A stretch of DNA of 14,950 bases from positions 1-14,950 of the forward strand of contig PMKK01000065.1 of NCBI GenBank assembly GCA_003157715.1, in the 5' to 3' direction. Positions within the stretch are counted from its first letter, which is position 1, and every line of letters begins with the position of its first letter. The DNA comes from Actinomycetota bacterium. Its GTDB lineage: Bacteria; Actinomycetota; Thermoleophilia; UBA2241. The position numbers and the translations under genes are program-made. This document shows, piece after piece, positions 1-6,647 of this stretch. The notes beneath the pieces were generated by a model that searched no databases, had not been told where the DNA came from, and worked only from the letters and a program-made list of their open reading frames with translations.

Positions 1-657
1 CTGCTCGGCATGAACCTGAGCTTCTACGGCGCCATCTCGGTGGCGCCGCTGGGCATCGTCGTGGCGATCGAGTTCACCGGGCCGCTCGCGGTCGCCGTGA
101 TCGGCTCGCGTCGTCCCGTCGACTTTCTGTGGATCGCGCTGGCGGTGGGCGGCATCGTAGTGCTCGTCGGGCCGCGCGGCTCGATCGGTCTGGGCGGCCT
201 CGCCTTGTCGCTCTCGGCCGGCATGTTCTGGGCGCTGTATCTCGTGCTGGGCAGGCGGGCGGTCAAGGAGCTCGAACCGCTGCACGTGACGACACTCATG
301 GTCACCGGATCGGCCGTCCTGCTGACGCCGGTGGCGCTCCTGTTCGCGCCACGACTTGCCCACCACCCTTCGGCCGTCGTCCTCGGCGCCGTGGTCGCGG
401 TGCTGTCGTCGGCGGCGCCGTACTTCGTCGAGCTGGTCGCGCTGCGACTGGTGCGGGCCGCGACCTACAGCGTGCTGCTCAGTCTGGAGCCGGCGATCGC
501 CGCGCTCACCGGGTTTCTGTTCGCCGGCCAGACGCTGCGCCCACTCGAAGTCGCCGCGATCGTGGGCGTGATGATCGCGGCGGGCGGGGCGAGCTGGACC
601 GCGGCGGGACGCCGCGGTCCAGCGCCGCTCCCGCCTGACGGCGGAGCTCCGATCTGA
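1..657 (+). CDS. EamA/DMT-family transporter, RhtA-like amino-acid exporter, 5'-truncated
   Basis: The reading frame is open from the first base, so the N-terminal half lies outside the window. The ATG at position 10 is an internal methionine and not a convincing start. About 218 residues are visible, containing six to seven hydrophobic helices and the second EamA repeat. The stretch EFTGPLAVAV followed by SRRPVDF closely resembles the RhtA threonine/homoserine exporter of Escherichia coli. Later SLEPAIAALTGFLFAGQTL matches the usual 'MEPAxAAxxGxxFLGExL' block of DMT carriers. The protein should sit in the cytoplasmic membrane and export small metabolites, probably amino acids. The exact substrate cannot be read from sequence, so no symbol is given. 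The C-terminus ends in a short Pro/Gly-rich tail (GRRGPAPLPPDGGAPI). The gene converges on the DUF2252 gene, with 73 bp between the stops. Confidence 0.85.
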   Translation: MLGMNLSFYGAISVAPLGIVVAIEFTGPLAVAVIGSRRPVDFLWIALAVGGIVVLVGPRGSIGLGGLALSLSAGMFWALYLVLGRRAVKELEPLHVTTLMVTGSAVLLTPVALLFAPRLAHHPSAVVLGAVVAVLSSAAPYFVELVALRLVRAATYSVLLSLEPAIAALTGFLFAGQTLRPLEVAAIVGVMIAAGGASWTAAGRRGPAPLPPDGGAPI

Positions 658-660
658 GGC

Positions 661-723
661 GCCTCGCGGCCCGCCTTCACAGCCTGCCGCTCGGTCTGCC
701 TGCGCGGCGGGTCGCGGCGAGGC
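661..723. terminator. Possible bidirectional hairpin between convergent genes
   Basis: GCCTCGC (661-667) pairs with GCGAGGC (717-723), and CCCGCC (670-675) pairs with GGCGGG (706-711), around a roughly 30-nt loop. It lies between the stops of the EamA gene and the DUF2252 gene. There is no T-tract on either side and GC-rich DNA forms such pairs easily, so this is only a candidate. Confidence 0.22.
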
Positions 724-730
724 CCTCCGC

Positions 731-2137
731 TCAGACGCCGGTCTCGGCCTTGATCCTGCCCTGCTTGATCGCGTTGAGCAGGGCGGCGTGGTCTCTTTCG
801 GCCTGGTCGGCGTAGGCCACGGCGAAGTCACCGATGGCCCGTTCGAAGCGGTCGCTCACGCCGAGGTACGAGGCGATGGCGAGCCGCTGGCCGGAGCGGG
901 CATGGCCGCGAGCCAGAGCCCAGCCGCACAAGGTGGCAAGGATCTCGAGGCCGGGAGCCCTGAGGAGCTCGACTTCGATCGAGCCCTTCATGTCGCGCAG
1001 CTGGCGCCAGTAGAAGTGACGCTTGCCGGGCTCGCCGGTCATCCAGCCCAGGAAGATGTCGCTGGCCGCCTGGGTCAGGCGCTGGCCGGCGACGACGCGG
1101 TGCCCGCAGTGGCTGAAGCGGCTGCGGCCGAGGTACGGTTCGAGCACCGACGGCCCGGCCTCCTTGATCTGCAGGAACAACGGATCGTCTATGTCGCGCC
1201 CGGCCAGCAGGACGATGACGCACCGGGTGCCGACACTGCCCACCCCGACGACCTTGCGGGCCATGTCGAGCACCTCGAAGCGCTCGATCAGCGTGCGGCG
1301 GTCGTCTTCGAGCGTGCGCGTGTACTGCGTGAAGAGCTGGTGGGTCTGCTCGGTCTGGGCGAGTTCGTCGAAGTGCATGATCAGCGGCGGCTGCTCGACG
1401 ATGCGCCGGGTGCCGTCGACGACCTCGGTCATCTTGGCGGCCGCCTGCAGGTTGCCGCGGCCGCGCGCCTTCGTCAGACCTTTCTCAGCGAACTTGAGCC
1501 CGGCTTTGAGCTGGGCTTTCGTGCCGGTCTTGGCGGCCCAGGTGGCGCGGACCACCTCGAGCAGGTCGTCGGCGACGACGCGCGAGTACCAGACGTCGAG
1601 CTCGTGCATCTCGGCATAGGCGGTCATATGCTCGCGGTAGGAGCGCACGGCGGCCTGGGCGGTCTCGCGAGCCTCATCCTCGCTCAGACCGTTGTTGCGG
1701 CCGGCCAGCACGAAGCTCGCCGCGAGGCGTTTGAGGTCCCATTCGAACGGTCCCGGCAACGTCTCGTCGAAGTCATTGACGTCGAACAGCAGTTCGCGTT
1801 CGGGCGAGCCGTACAGGCCGAAGTTCGAGAGGTGGGCGTCGCCGCAGAGTTGCGCCGTGAGATTGGTGCGCGGCAGCGGTGCCAGGTCGGCCGCCATCAA
1901 GGCCGCGGAGCCGCGGTAGAAGGTGAACGGCGTGGCCGCCATGCGGCCCCAGCGGATCGGCACCAGATCGGGCTGGCGATCGTCGTCCTGCGCCCGCAAC
2001 AGGGCGAGGGGGTCGGGGCGATCGGGAGCCGGCTCCCAGGCCCCGTGCGAGGTGCGAGATGCCGTCTTGCGCGCTTCCTTGCCGGCGGCGTGGCGCTCCG
2101 CCGCCGTCTGGTGCGCCCACTTCTCGACGATGGTCAT
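731..2137 (-). CDS. DUF2252 family protein
   Basis: This 468-residue cytoplasmic protein has no signal peptide or membrane segment. The motifs are those of DUF2252: FYRGSAALMAADL (about 73-85), then GDAHLSNFG (99-107), NDFDE (121-125) and WDLKRLAAS (about 133-141). GDxHxxN followed by D-F-D resembles the catalytic loop and metal-binding aspartate of aminoglycoside phosphotransferase and kinase-like folds, so a small-molecule phosphotransferase activity is plausible. The family has no established reaction that I know of. The frame stays open well upstream (to about 2569), but the ATG at 2137 is chosen because AAGGAGG lies 7 nt before it and the family homology begins soon after (MTIVEKW). The upstream extension is low-complexity and overlaps the SulP gene on the other strand. 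The gene is divergent from SulP and convergent with the EamA gene, so it is probably monocistronic. Confidence 0.9.
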   Translation of the reverse strand: MTIVEKWAHQTAAERHAAGKEARKTASRTSHGAWEPAPDRPDPLALLRAQDDDRQPDLVPIRWGRMAATPFTFYRGSAALMAADLAPLPRTNLTAQLCGDAHLSNFGLYGSPERELLFDVNDFDETLPGPFEWDLKRLAASFVLAGRNNGLSEDEARETAQAAVRSYREHMTAYAEMHELDVWYSRVVADDLLEVVRATWAAKTGTKAQLKAGLKFAEKGLTKARGRGNLQAAAKMTEVVDGTRRIVEQPPLIMHFDELAQTEQTHQLFTQYTRTLEDDRRTLIERFEVLDMARKVVGVGSVGTRCVIVLLAGRDIDDPLFLQIKEAGPSVLEPYLGRSRFSHCGHRVVAGQRLTQAASDIFLGWMTGEPGKRHFYWRQLRDMKGSIEVELLRAPGLEILATLCGWALARGHARSGQRLAIASYLGVSDRFERAIGDFAVAYADQAERDHAALLNAIKQGRIKAETGV

Positions 2138-2144
2138 GGCTGAC

Positions 2145-2151
2145 CCTCCTT
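2145..2151 (-). promoter_or_regulatory. Ribosome binding site AAGGAGG of the DUF2252 gene
   Basis: A perfect AAGGAGG on the minus strand lies 7 nt upstream of the ATG at 2137. It fixes the start of the DUF2252 protein and rules out the longer open frame that reaches 2569. Confidence 0.85.
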
Positions 2152-2209
2152 CATGAGAGCCGTTGGGGCTCGCAGGCGGCGGGCTGCGACGGCGGTCGGT
2201 CTGGCGGCA

Positions 2210-2218
2210 AGGGTAGCA
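2210..2218 (-). promoter_or_regulatory. Candidate extended -10 promoter for the DUF2252 gene
   Basis: The minus strand reads TGCTACCCT, which fits a TGnTAnnnT extended -10. It would give a leader of roughly 65 nt before the ATG at 2137. No good -35 is visible, so this is motif matching only. Confidence 0.25.
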
Positions 2219-2240
2219 CGGGGTCGACGGCGAACTGCCA

Positions 2241-2246
2241 TAGTGT
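2241..2246 (+). promoter_or_regulatory. Candidate -10 element (TAGTGT) for the SulP gene
   Basis: TAGTGT fits TAnnnT and ends 9 nt before the GTG at 2256. Transcription would begin within a few bases of the start codon, consistent with a leaderless message and with the absence of any Shine-Dalgarno sequence here. No clear -35 is seen. Confidence 0.25.
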
Positions 2247-2255
2247 GATGAGACG

Positions 2256-3992
2256 GTGACGATGACCGATCCCCTGCCGGGCGGGCAGCCGGCGAAGCGG
2301 CAGCGGGCCCCCCGCCGGCTGCCCGTCCTGACGTGGCTGCAGGGGTACCGCGCGGCCTCGCTGCCGCTCGACCTGGTGGCCGGTGTCACGCTGGTCGCCA
2401 TCGCCGTGCCCGAGCAGCTCGCTACGGCCCGCCTCGCCGGCATGCCGGTGGTCGCCGGCCTGTATGCTTTTCTTGCCGCCGTCCTCATGTTCGCCGTGCT
2501 CGGTGCGAACCGCACGATGTCGATCGGCGCCGACTCGAGCATCGCCCCGATGCTCGCCGCCGCCGTCACCGCGGTCGCCGGTGCGGGCTCGGTCCGCTAC
2601 GGCCCCGACATGGCGCTGCTGGCCCTGCTCGTCGGGGCGGTGGTCATCGTGGTCGGCGTGGCCCGCATGGGCTGGATCGCCGACTTCCTCTCGGTGCCGG
2701 TGGTGACCGGATTCCTGGCCGGTATCGCGGTCATCATCGTCATCGGCCAGCTCTCCGCGGTGCTCGGCCTGCCCTCGGTCACGGGTAATGCGGCGGCGAA
2801 GCTCGTCGCGGTCGTTCAGCATCTCGGCGACACCAACCTGTACGCCCTGGCGGTGGCCGTCGTCGTCTTCGTCGTTATCGTCGTCGCCGAACGGATCAGC
2901 CGGCGCGTGCCCGGCGCGCTGATCGGCGTGCTCCTGTCGCTGGCCGCCTCGGCCGCCTTCGGCTTGTCGGCCAGGGGCGTGGCCACGCTGGGCAGGCTGC
3001 CCGCCGGTCTGCCGCCGCTCGCCGCACCGCCCCTCTCGGTGCACCTGGTCTGGCGGCTGCTGCCCAGCGCGTTCGCGGTGGCGCTCATCGTGATCACTCA
3101 GGTGTCGGCTACGACGCGCTCGTTCGCCGAGCTCGGCGGCTTTGAGACCGACGTCAACCGCGACTTCATCGCTGTGGGAGCCGGCAGCGTGCTGGCGGGC
3201 TTCATGGGCGGCTTCGCCGTCAACGCCAGCCCGCCGCGCAGCGCCGCCGTCGTCTCGGCCGGCGCGCGCTCTCAGGTGCCGGGGCTGACGGCCGGGGCGC
3301 TCGTCGTGGTGCTGATCGTGGCCGCCGAGGGCGCTCTCGCCGACCTGCCGCAGGCCACGCTGGGCGCGGTGCTCATCTACGTGGCCCTGCGTATTCTGCG
3401 GCTCCGCGACCTCGAGGCCGTCTTTCGCTTCGACAAGGTGGAGTTCGCGGTCGCCATGGCCACGCTTGCCACGGTCGTGTTCCTCGGGGTCGGCCCCGGC
3501 ATCCTGCTGGCCACGCTGCTGTCCATCCTCTACCGCACCTGGCGCAGCGCCCGGCCGCGCGACGCCGTGCTGGGCCGGGTGGCCGGCACTACCGTGTGGT
3601 GGCCACTGAACGAGCGCTCCGACGTGCGGGTGGTGCCCGGCGTCGTGGCTTACCGCATCGACGCGGCGCTGTACTTCGCCAACGCGACCCATTTTCGCGA
3701 TCGGGTGCGCGGGGTCGTGGCGGCGGCTTCGCCGCCGCCCAGCCTGTTCGTCCTCGAGGCGTCGGGCATCGAGGACCTCGACTTTACCGGCGGCCGCATG
3801 CTCCTGCGGGTGGTCCATGAGCTGCACGCTCAAGGCGTCGACTTCGCGGTCGCCAGAGCGACCGGCGAGACGCCGCGCGACACCGCCAGGCTGGGGCTGC
3901 GCAAACACGTCGCCGACGATCACATCTTCCTGACGGTCGACGACGCGGTGCGCGCGCTGGGTCCCGAAAGAGACGCGGGCTCCGCCGCGTAA
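2256..3992 (+). CDS. SulP-family inorganic anion transporter with C-terminal STAS domain
   Basis: This 578-residue polytopic membrane protein is of normal SulP length. After a basic N-terminus, residues about 38-100 hold the SulP signature region (DLVAGVTLVAIAVPEQLATARLAGMP, split here as DLVAGVTLVAIAV and PEQLATARLAGMP), then GLYAF and NRTMSIGADSSIAPM. Ten or more further hydrophobic helices follow up to about residue 430. Residues about 452-570 form a STAS domain with a DFTGG turn (D509-G513), where T511 occupies the usual phospho-acceptor area. Known SulP proteins carry sulfate, bicarbonate or other anions or dicarboxylates, and the substrate here cannot be assigned. PEQLATA replaces the common PQ-x-x-AYA. 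The GTG at 2256 is the first start in frame, with ATG 2262 as an alternative. Neither has a ribosome site, so a leaderless start is possible. The SDR gene follows 58 bp downstream with its own ribosome site. Confidence 0.9.
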   Translation: MTMTDPLPGGQPAKRQRAPRRLPVLTWLQGYRAASLPLDLVAGVTLVAIAVPEQLATARLAGMPVVAGLYAFLAAVLMFAVLGANRTMSIGADSSIAPMLAAAVTAVAGAGSVRYGPDMALLALLVGAVVIVVGVARMGWIADFLSVPVVTGFLAGIAVIIVIGQLSAVLGLPSVTGNAAAKLVAVVQHLGDTNLYALAVAVVVFVVIVVAERISRRVPGALIGVLLSLAASAAFGLSARGVATLGRLPAGLPPLAAPPLSVHLVWRLLPSAFAVALIVITQVSATTRSFAELGGFETDVNRDFIAVGAGSVLAGFMGGFAVNASPPRSAAVVSAGARSQVPGLTAGALVVVLIVAAEGALADLPQATLGAVLIYVALRILRLRDLEAVFRFDKVEFAVAMATLATVVFLGVGPGILLATLLSILYRTWRSARPRDAVLGRVAGTTVWWPLNERSDVRVVPGVVAYRIDAALYFANATHFRDRVRGVVAAASPPPSLFVLEASGIEDLDFTGGRMLLRVVHELHAQGVDFAVARATGETPRDTARLGLRKHVADDHIFLTVDDAVRALGPERDAGSAA

Positions 3993-4039
3993 GTCGGCGT
4001 TCGCGGGTAAGCTCAGCGTCGTCAAAGCAACCGACTATC

Positions 4040-4044
4040 GGAGG
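4040..4044 (+). promoter_or_regulatory. Ribosome binding site GGAGG of the SDR gene
   Basis: GGAGG lies 6 nt before the ATG at 4051 and supports that start. A TAAGCT at 4008-4013 could be a -10 element for a separate promoter, but it has no recognisable -35. Confidence 0.7.
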
Positions 4045-4050
4045 CACCAC

Positions 4051-4875
4051 ATGCCGACACCGCGGCCTCTCGCTCTCGTCACCGGCGCCTCGTCGGGCAT
4101 CGGTCGCGCCCTGGCCGGCCTGCTGGCGCGCGACGGCCACGACCTGATCGTCGTGGCGCGGCGTACCGGGCGTCTCGAGGCCCTCGCCGCGGAGCTGCGC
4201 GCGCAGGCCGGTTCCGAGGTCGAGGTCGTCGGGGCCGACCTGACCGACGAAGCGGACGTGGTTCGCCTTGCTGAACGCGTGGCCGCCGAGGAGCGCCTCT
4301 CGCTGCTCGTCAACAACGCCGGCTTCTCGGGCTACGGGCCGTTCGCCGAGATCGAGGCCGATGTCTTGCGGCGCGTCGTGGCGATCCACGTCACCACGCC
4401 GGTCACGCTCGTGCGGGCCGCGCTGCCGGGCATGGTCGCCCGCGGCGTCGGCGCCGTGGTCAACGTCGCCTCGCTGCTGGCTCTGAGCGGCCCTCTGCGA
4501 CTCGGCATGGCCGGCCGGGCGACCTACGCGGGAGCCAAGTCGTTTCAGCTCGTGTTCACGCAGGCCCTCGCGGTCGAGCTCGAAGGCAGCGGCGTGCGGG
4601 CGATGGTCTGTCTGCCCGGCATGGTCGAGAGCGAGTTCCACGGCTCGCGGCGGCTTGCCGCGCGCCCCGGCATGCCGCCGCTCATGAGCTCCGAGGACTG
4701 CGCCCGGTCCATCGTCGCCGGGCTGTCTCTGGGAGAGGTCGTGTGCGTGCCCGGACTCGAGGATGTCGCGGCGTTCTTCGAGCGGTTTCGCGATCTGCAA
4801 CAGGAGACGCTCGCCGCCGGGAACGCCACCGGCCGGCCGGCGCGCCGTTACGGCGGCGACGAGGCGGGGCGCTGA
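4051..4875 (+). CDS. Classical short-chain dehydrogenase/reductase (SDR)
   Basis: This 274-residue soluble Rossmann-fold oxidoreductase has every classical SDR signature. The nucleotide-binding TGASSGIG is at 11-18, the ARR pair after the second strand (R37, R38) favours NADP(H), and NNAG is at 88-91. The catalytic Ser is S141 (in VNVAS), and the Tyr/Lys pair is Y159/K163 in YAGAK. The C-terminal part after about 195 is the variable substrate-binding region, and its substrate is not predictable. It resembles the DltE-type general SDR group (COG0300). The last 15 or so residues are Arg/Gly-rich and probably disordered. The ATG is supported by GGAGG 6 nt upstream. The gene is on the same strand as SulP, 58 bp downstream, so co-transcription is possible but no functional link is evident. 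It converges on ndh. Confidence 0.92.
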   Translation: MPTPRPLALVTGASSGIGRALAGLLARDGHDLIVVARRTGRLEALAAELRAQAGSEVEVVGADLTDEADVVRLAERVAAEERLSLLVNNAGFSGYGPFAEIEADVLRRVVAIHVTTPVTLVRAALPGMVARGVGAVVNVASLLALSGPLRLGMAGRATYAGAKSFQLVFTQALAVELEGSGVRAMVCLPGMVESEFHGSRRLAARPGMPPLMSSEDCARSIVAGLSLGEVVCVPGLEDVAAFFERFRDLQQETLAAGNATGRPARRYGGDEAGR

Positions 4876-4914
4876 ACGCGGGTCGCTGAGCGTGCGGCTT
4901 GTTGGCGCCGGTTG

Positions 4915-4955
4915 GCGCTGATCGCGCTGATCGCAAGAACGCGCGGGCCGGCCCG
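4915..4955 (+). repeat. Short direct repeat and 12-bp palindrome between convergent genes
   Basis: GCGCTGATC is repeated head to tail at 4915-4923 and 4924-4932, and CGGGCCGGCCCG at 4944-4955 is a perfect palindrome. The region separates the stops of the SDR gene and ndh. The palindrome could be part of a terminator, but it has no T-tract and may be chance in GC-rich DNA. Confidence 0.3.
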
Positions 4956-4960
4956 ATCCT

Positions 4961-6523
4961 TCAGCCCGAATCGGGCCTCTTCGGCTTGCGCATCTTCGCC
5001 CAGAGTCCCGGCGTGCCCCCGTCGCCGCGGCGGCGCAGCTCGCGCCAGCTTGCCGCGTGCTCGACGTCGACCAGCCGGTTGCTGCGATCGCGGGTCGTCA
5101 TCTGCAGCAGCCAGCGCAGTAGCGTGACCGAGCGGTTGCCCCACCCGATGAGATAGTAGAGGTGGATGAAGGCCCACAGCACCGAGCCGGCAAAACCGCC
5201 GACCTGCAGTCCGTAGGCGTCGACGATCGCGCGCCGCGGGCCGACCGTGGCCATGGTGCCCTTGTCGTGGTAGCGAAAGGCCGCGGGCGAGGGCCGGCCG
5301 GTCACGCGAGCCGCGATCAGGCTCGCGACGAACCGGCCCTGCTGCATGGCGACCGGCGCCACGCCCGGCAGATCGCCGACGGCAGTCATGTCGCCGATGG
5401 CGAAGACCTCGGGGTGGCCCGGCAGACTCAGGTCGGGTGAGCCAAGCAGGCGGCCGATGCGGTCGCGGGCGGCGCCGGCGGCCGTCGCCAGCATGGCGCT
5501 CGCCGGCGCCGCCCGAACGCCGGCCGCCCAGATGATCGTGCGCGCCGGCAGGCGCTCGGCAGCGCCGCCCGTGCCTTCGCCGCCGTCATCGGCGCCGGCG
5601 GTGCGACGCAGGACGATCCCGGCGACGGCCTCTCCGGCGCCGGTGTCGCGACGCAGGTCGATGCCGGTGAGGTCGATGTCGACGGCCAGCGCGCCGGTCA
5701 GGATGTCGACGCCCAACGCTTGCAGGTCGGCGGCGGCGCGGCGCTGCAGCCTGGCGGGAAAGCGCGGCAGGATGGTCGGTCCGGCGTCCATCAGGATGAC
5801 GCGCGCGTCGCTTGTCGCGACGTCCCGGAAGTCCTTTGGCAGGATGCGATGGGCGAGAGTGGCGATCTCGCCGGTCAGCTCGACGCCGGTCGGTCCCGCC
5901 CCGACGACCACGAAGGTGAGCCAGGCCAGCCGGTCGGCCGGATCGGTGGCGATCTCGGCCATCTCGAAAGCGCCGAGTATGTGGCTGCGCAGCCAGCGGG
6001 CGTCGTCGAGCGTCTTGAGGCCGGGCGCCGCCGTCGACCATTCGTCGTGGCCGAAGTAGTCGGTCTGCACGCCGGTAGCCACGACCAGCGTGTCGTAGGG
6101 AAGCTCGAGGCGGCGGCTGTCGGGCGCCAGCGTCACCACGGTACGTGCTTCGAGGTCGAAGCCGGTGACCTCGGCGAGCAGCACTTTCGCGTTGGCCTGG
6201 CCGCGCAGCACGCTGCGCAGCGCCGGCGCCACGTCGCCCTCGGCGAGGATGCCGGTCGCCACCTGGTAGAGCAGCGGCTGAAAGAGGTGATGATTGGCGC
6301 GGTCGACAAGCGTGATCTCGACCGGCGCCTCGGCCAGCCCCTTGGCGGCATACAGGCCGCCGAAGCCGCCCCCGACGATGACGACGCGGTGGCGCCGGCC
6401 GGCCGGTCCGGCCGGCGCGGCCGTGCCGGTTTCGGCCGCGGTTCGCGCCCCGGCCGTTGCCCCGGTCCGCGCCCCGGCCGTTGCCGCGGCCGCCGTGGAT
6501 GTCCTGTCGCCTGAGTCGCTCAT
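4961..6523 (-). CDS. ndh: Type II NADH:quinone oxidoreductase (NDH-2)
   Basis: This 520-residue flavoprotein should transfer electrons from NADH to membrane quinone without pumping protons. The FAD-binding GGGFGG is at 51-56, and the second Rossmann motif for NADH, VVVGAGPTGVELTGE, is at about 205-219. The second FAD contact, AIGDMT, is at 375-380, and the quinone-site region APVAMQQGRF is at 389-398. The C-terminal part (about 441-483, with FIHLYYLIGWGNR and LLRWLL) is the amphipathic membrane anchor typical of NDH-2, which distinguishes it from other FAD oxidoreductases. The ATG at 6523 is preferred. A TTG at 6559 is in frame, but it overlaps the operator palindrome and probable -35. No ribosome site sits at normal spacing (AAGGAGG is 23 nt upstream of the ATG). 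A -10 9 nt upstream suggests a nearly leaderless message. An unusual 45-residue Ala/Thr-rich N-terminus precedes the fold. Confidence 0.92.
   Translation of the reverse strand: MSDSGDRTSTAAAATAGARTGATAGARTAAETGTAAPAGPAGRRHRVVIVGGGFGGLYAAKGLAEAPVEITLVDRANHHLFQPLLYQVATGILAEGDVAPALRSVLRGQANAKVLLAEVTGFDLEARTVVTLAPDSRRLELPYDTLVVATGVQTDYFGHDEWSTAAPGLKTLDDARWLRSHILGAFEMAEIATDPADRLAWLTFVVVGAGPTGVELTGEIATLAHRILPKDFRDVATSDARVILMDAGPTILPRFPARLQRRAAADLQALGVDILTGALAVDIDLTGIDLRRDTGAGEAVAGIVLRRTAGADDGGEGTGGAAERLPARTIIWAAGVRAAPASAMLATAAGAARDRIGRLLGSPDLSLPGHPEVFAIGDMTAVGDLPGVAPVAMQQGRFVASLIAARVTGRPSPAAFRYHDKGTMATVGPRRAIVDAYGLQVGGFAGSVLWAFIHLYYLIGWGNRSVTLLRWLLQMTTRDRSNRLVDVEHAASWRELRRRGDGGTPGLWAKMRKPKRPDSG
6444..6485 (-). 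repeat. 24-bp in-frame duplication in the ndh N-terminal region
   Basis: CGCGCCCCGGCCGTTGCC occurs at 6444-6461 and again at 6468-6485 (24-bp period), encoding a repeated ATAGART-type octapeptide. It lies in the Ala/Thr-rich N-terminal extension of NDH-2 before the first Rossmann motif. Confidence 0.75.
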
Positions 6524-6532
6524 GGCGTGGGC

Positions 6533-6559
6533 ATCATACCCATCGGCCTCCTTGAACAA
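6533..6559 (-). promoter_or_regulatory. Putative ndh promoter
   Basis: On the minus strand TTGTTC (6559-6554), inside the left palindrome arm, could be a -35, and TATGAT (6538-6533) a good -10, with a 15-nt spacer. The -10 ends 9 nt before the ATG at 6523, so the transcript would have almost no leader. Confidence 0.45.
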
Positions 6560-6589
6560 TTGCCCAAGATCATGGCCAATTGTTCAAGG
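6550..6589. promoter_or_regulatory. Palindromic operator between ndh and the nucleosidase/cls unit
   Basis: A perfect 13-bp inverted repeat, CCTTGAACAATTG (6550-6562) against CAATTGTTCAAGG (6577-6589), flanks a nearly symmetric centre around GATC. Over 40 bp only two mirrored pairs fail (6563/6576 and 6567/6572). Outside it, CGGC (6544-6547) also mirrors GCCG (6592-6595). It is far more AT-rich than its surroundings, and each arm contains the probable -35 of one divergent promoter, so a dimeric repressor bound here would block both. TTGnnCAA half-sites recall MarR-type operators, but the regulator is unknown and not encoded in the window. Confidence 0.7.
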
Positions 6590-6607
6590 CCGCCGGAGAG
6601 GTATCAT
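6580..6607 (+). promoter_or_regulatory. Putative promoter of the nucleosidase/cardiolipin synthase unit
   Basis: TTGTTC (6580-6585), in the right palindrome arm, and TATCAT (6602-6607) are 16 nt apart. Transcription would start near 6614, giving a leader of about 34 nt to the TTG start at 6648. It mirrors the ndh promoter on the other strand. Confidence 0.5.
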
Positions 6608-6633
6608 GCCTGCGCAGCCCGCAACAGCTCCGC

Positions 6634-6640
6634 GGAGGGG
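6634..6640 (+). promoter_or_regulatory. Ribosome binding site GGAGGGG selecting a TTG start
   Basis: GGAGGGG ends 7 nt before TTG 6648. It supports TTG over the in-frame ATG at 6606. That ATG overlaps the putative -10 and would add 14 residues with codon usage (GCA, ACA, AGG) unlike the rest of the gene. The ATG does have a weaker GGAG at 6595-6598, so it is not excluded. Confidence 0.6.
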
Positions 6641-6647
6641 TGACCAC

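Noticed and set aside
788..2143. Long open frame on the plus strand opposite the DUF2252 gene (451 codons)
   Set aside because: It is antisense to a protein with clear family motifs, is low-complexity (Val/Ala/Gly/Arg/Glu-rich) and shows no recognisable domain. Such shadows are expected at this GC content.
2138..2569. N-terminal extension of DUF2252 to give 612 residues
   Set aside because: The extension lacks homology, crosses the divergent promoter region and overlaps the SulP coding sequence. AAGGAGG fixes the start at 2137.
2151..4025. 624-codon open frame on the minus strand opposite SulP
   Set aside because: Arg/Gly/His/Asp-rich shadow without membrane helices or motifs, fully opposite a convincing transporter gene.
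6550..6589. Rex (NADH/NAD redox sensor) box upstream of ndh
   Set aside because: Rex sites read close to TTGTGAA-N4-TTCACAA. The arms here (TTGAACAATTG) lack the GTGA/TCAC core and the arm spacing differs, so a different regulator is more likely.
6606..6647. ATG 6606 as start of the nucleosidase
   Set aside because: It overlaps the probable -10 and would add 14 residues with atypical codons before the fold; TTG 6648 has the stronger ribosome site. A weak GGAG means it is not fully excluded.
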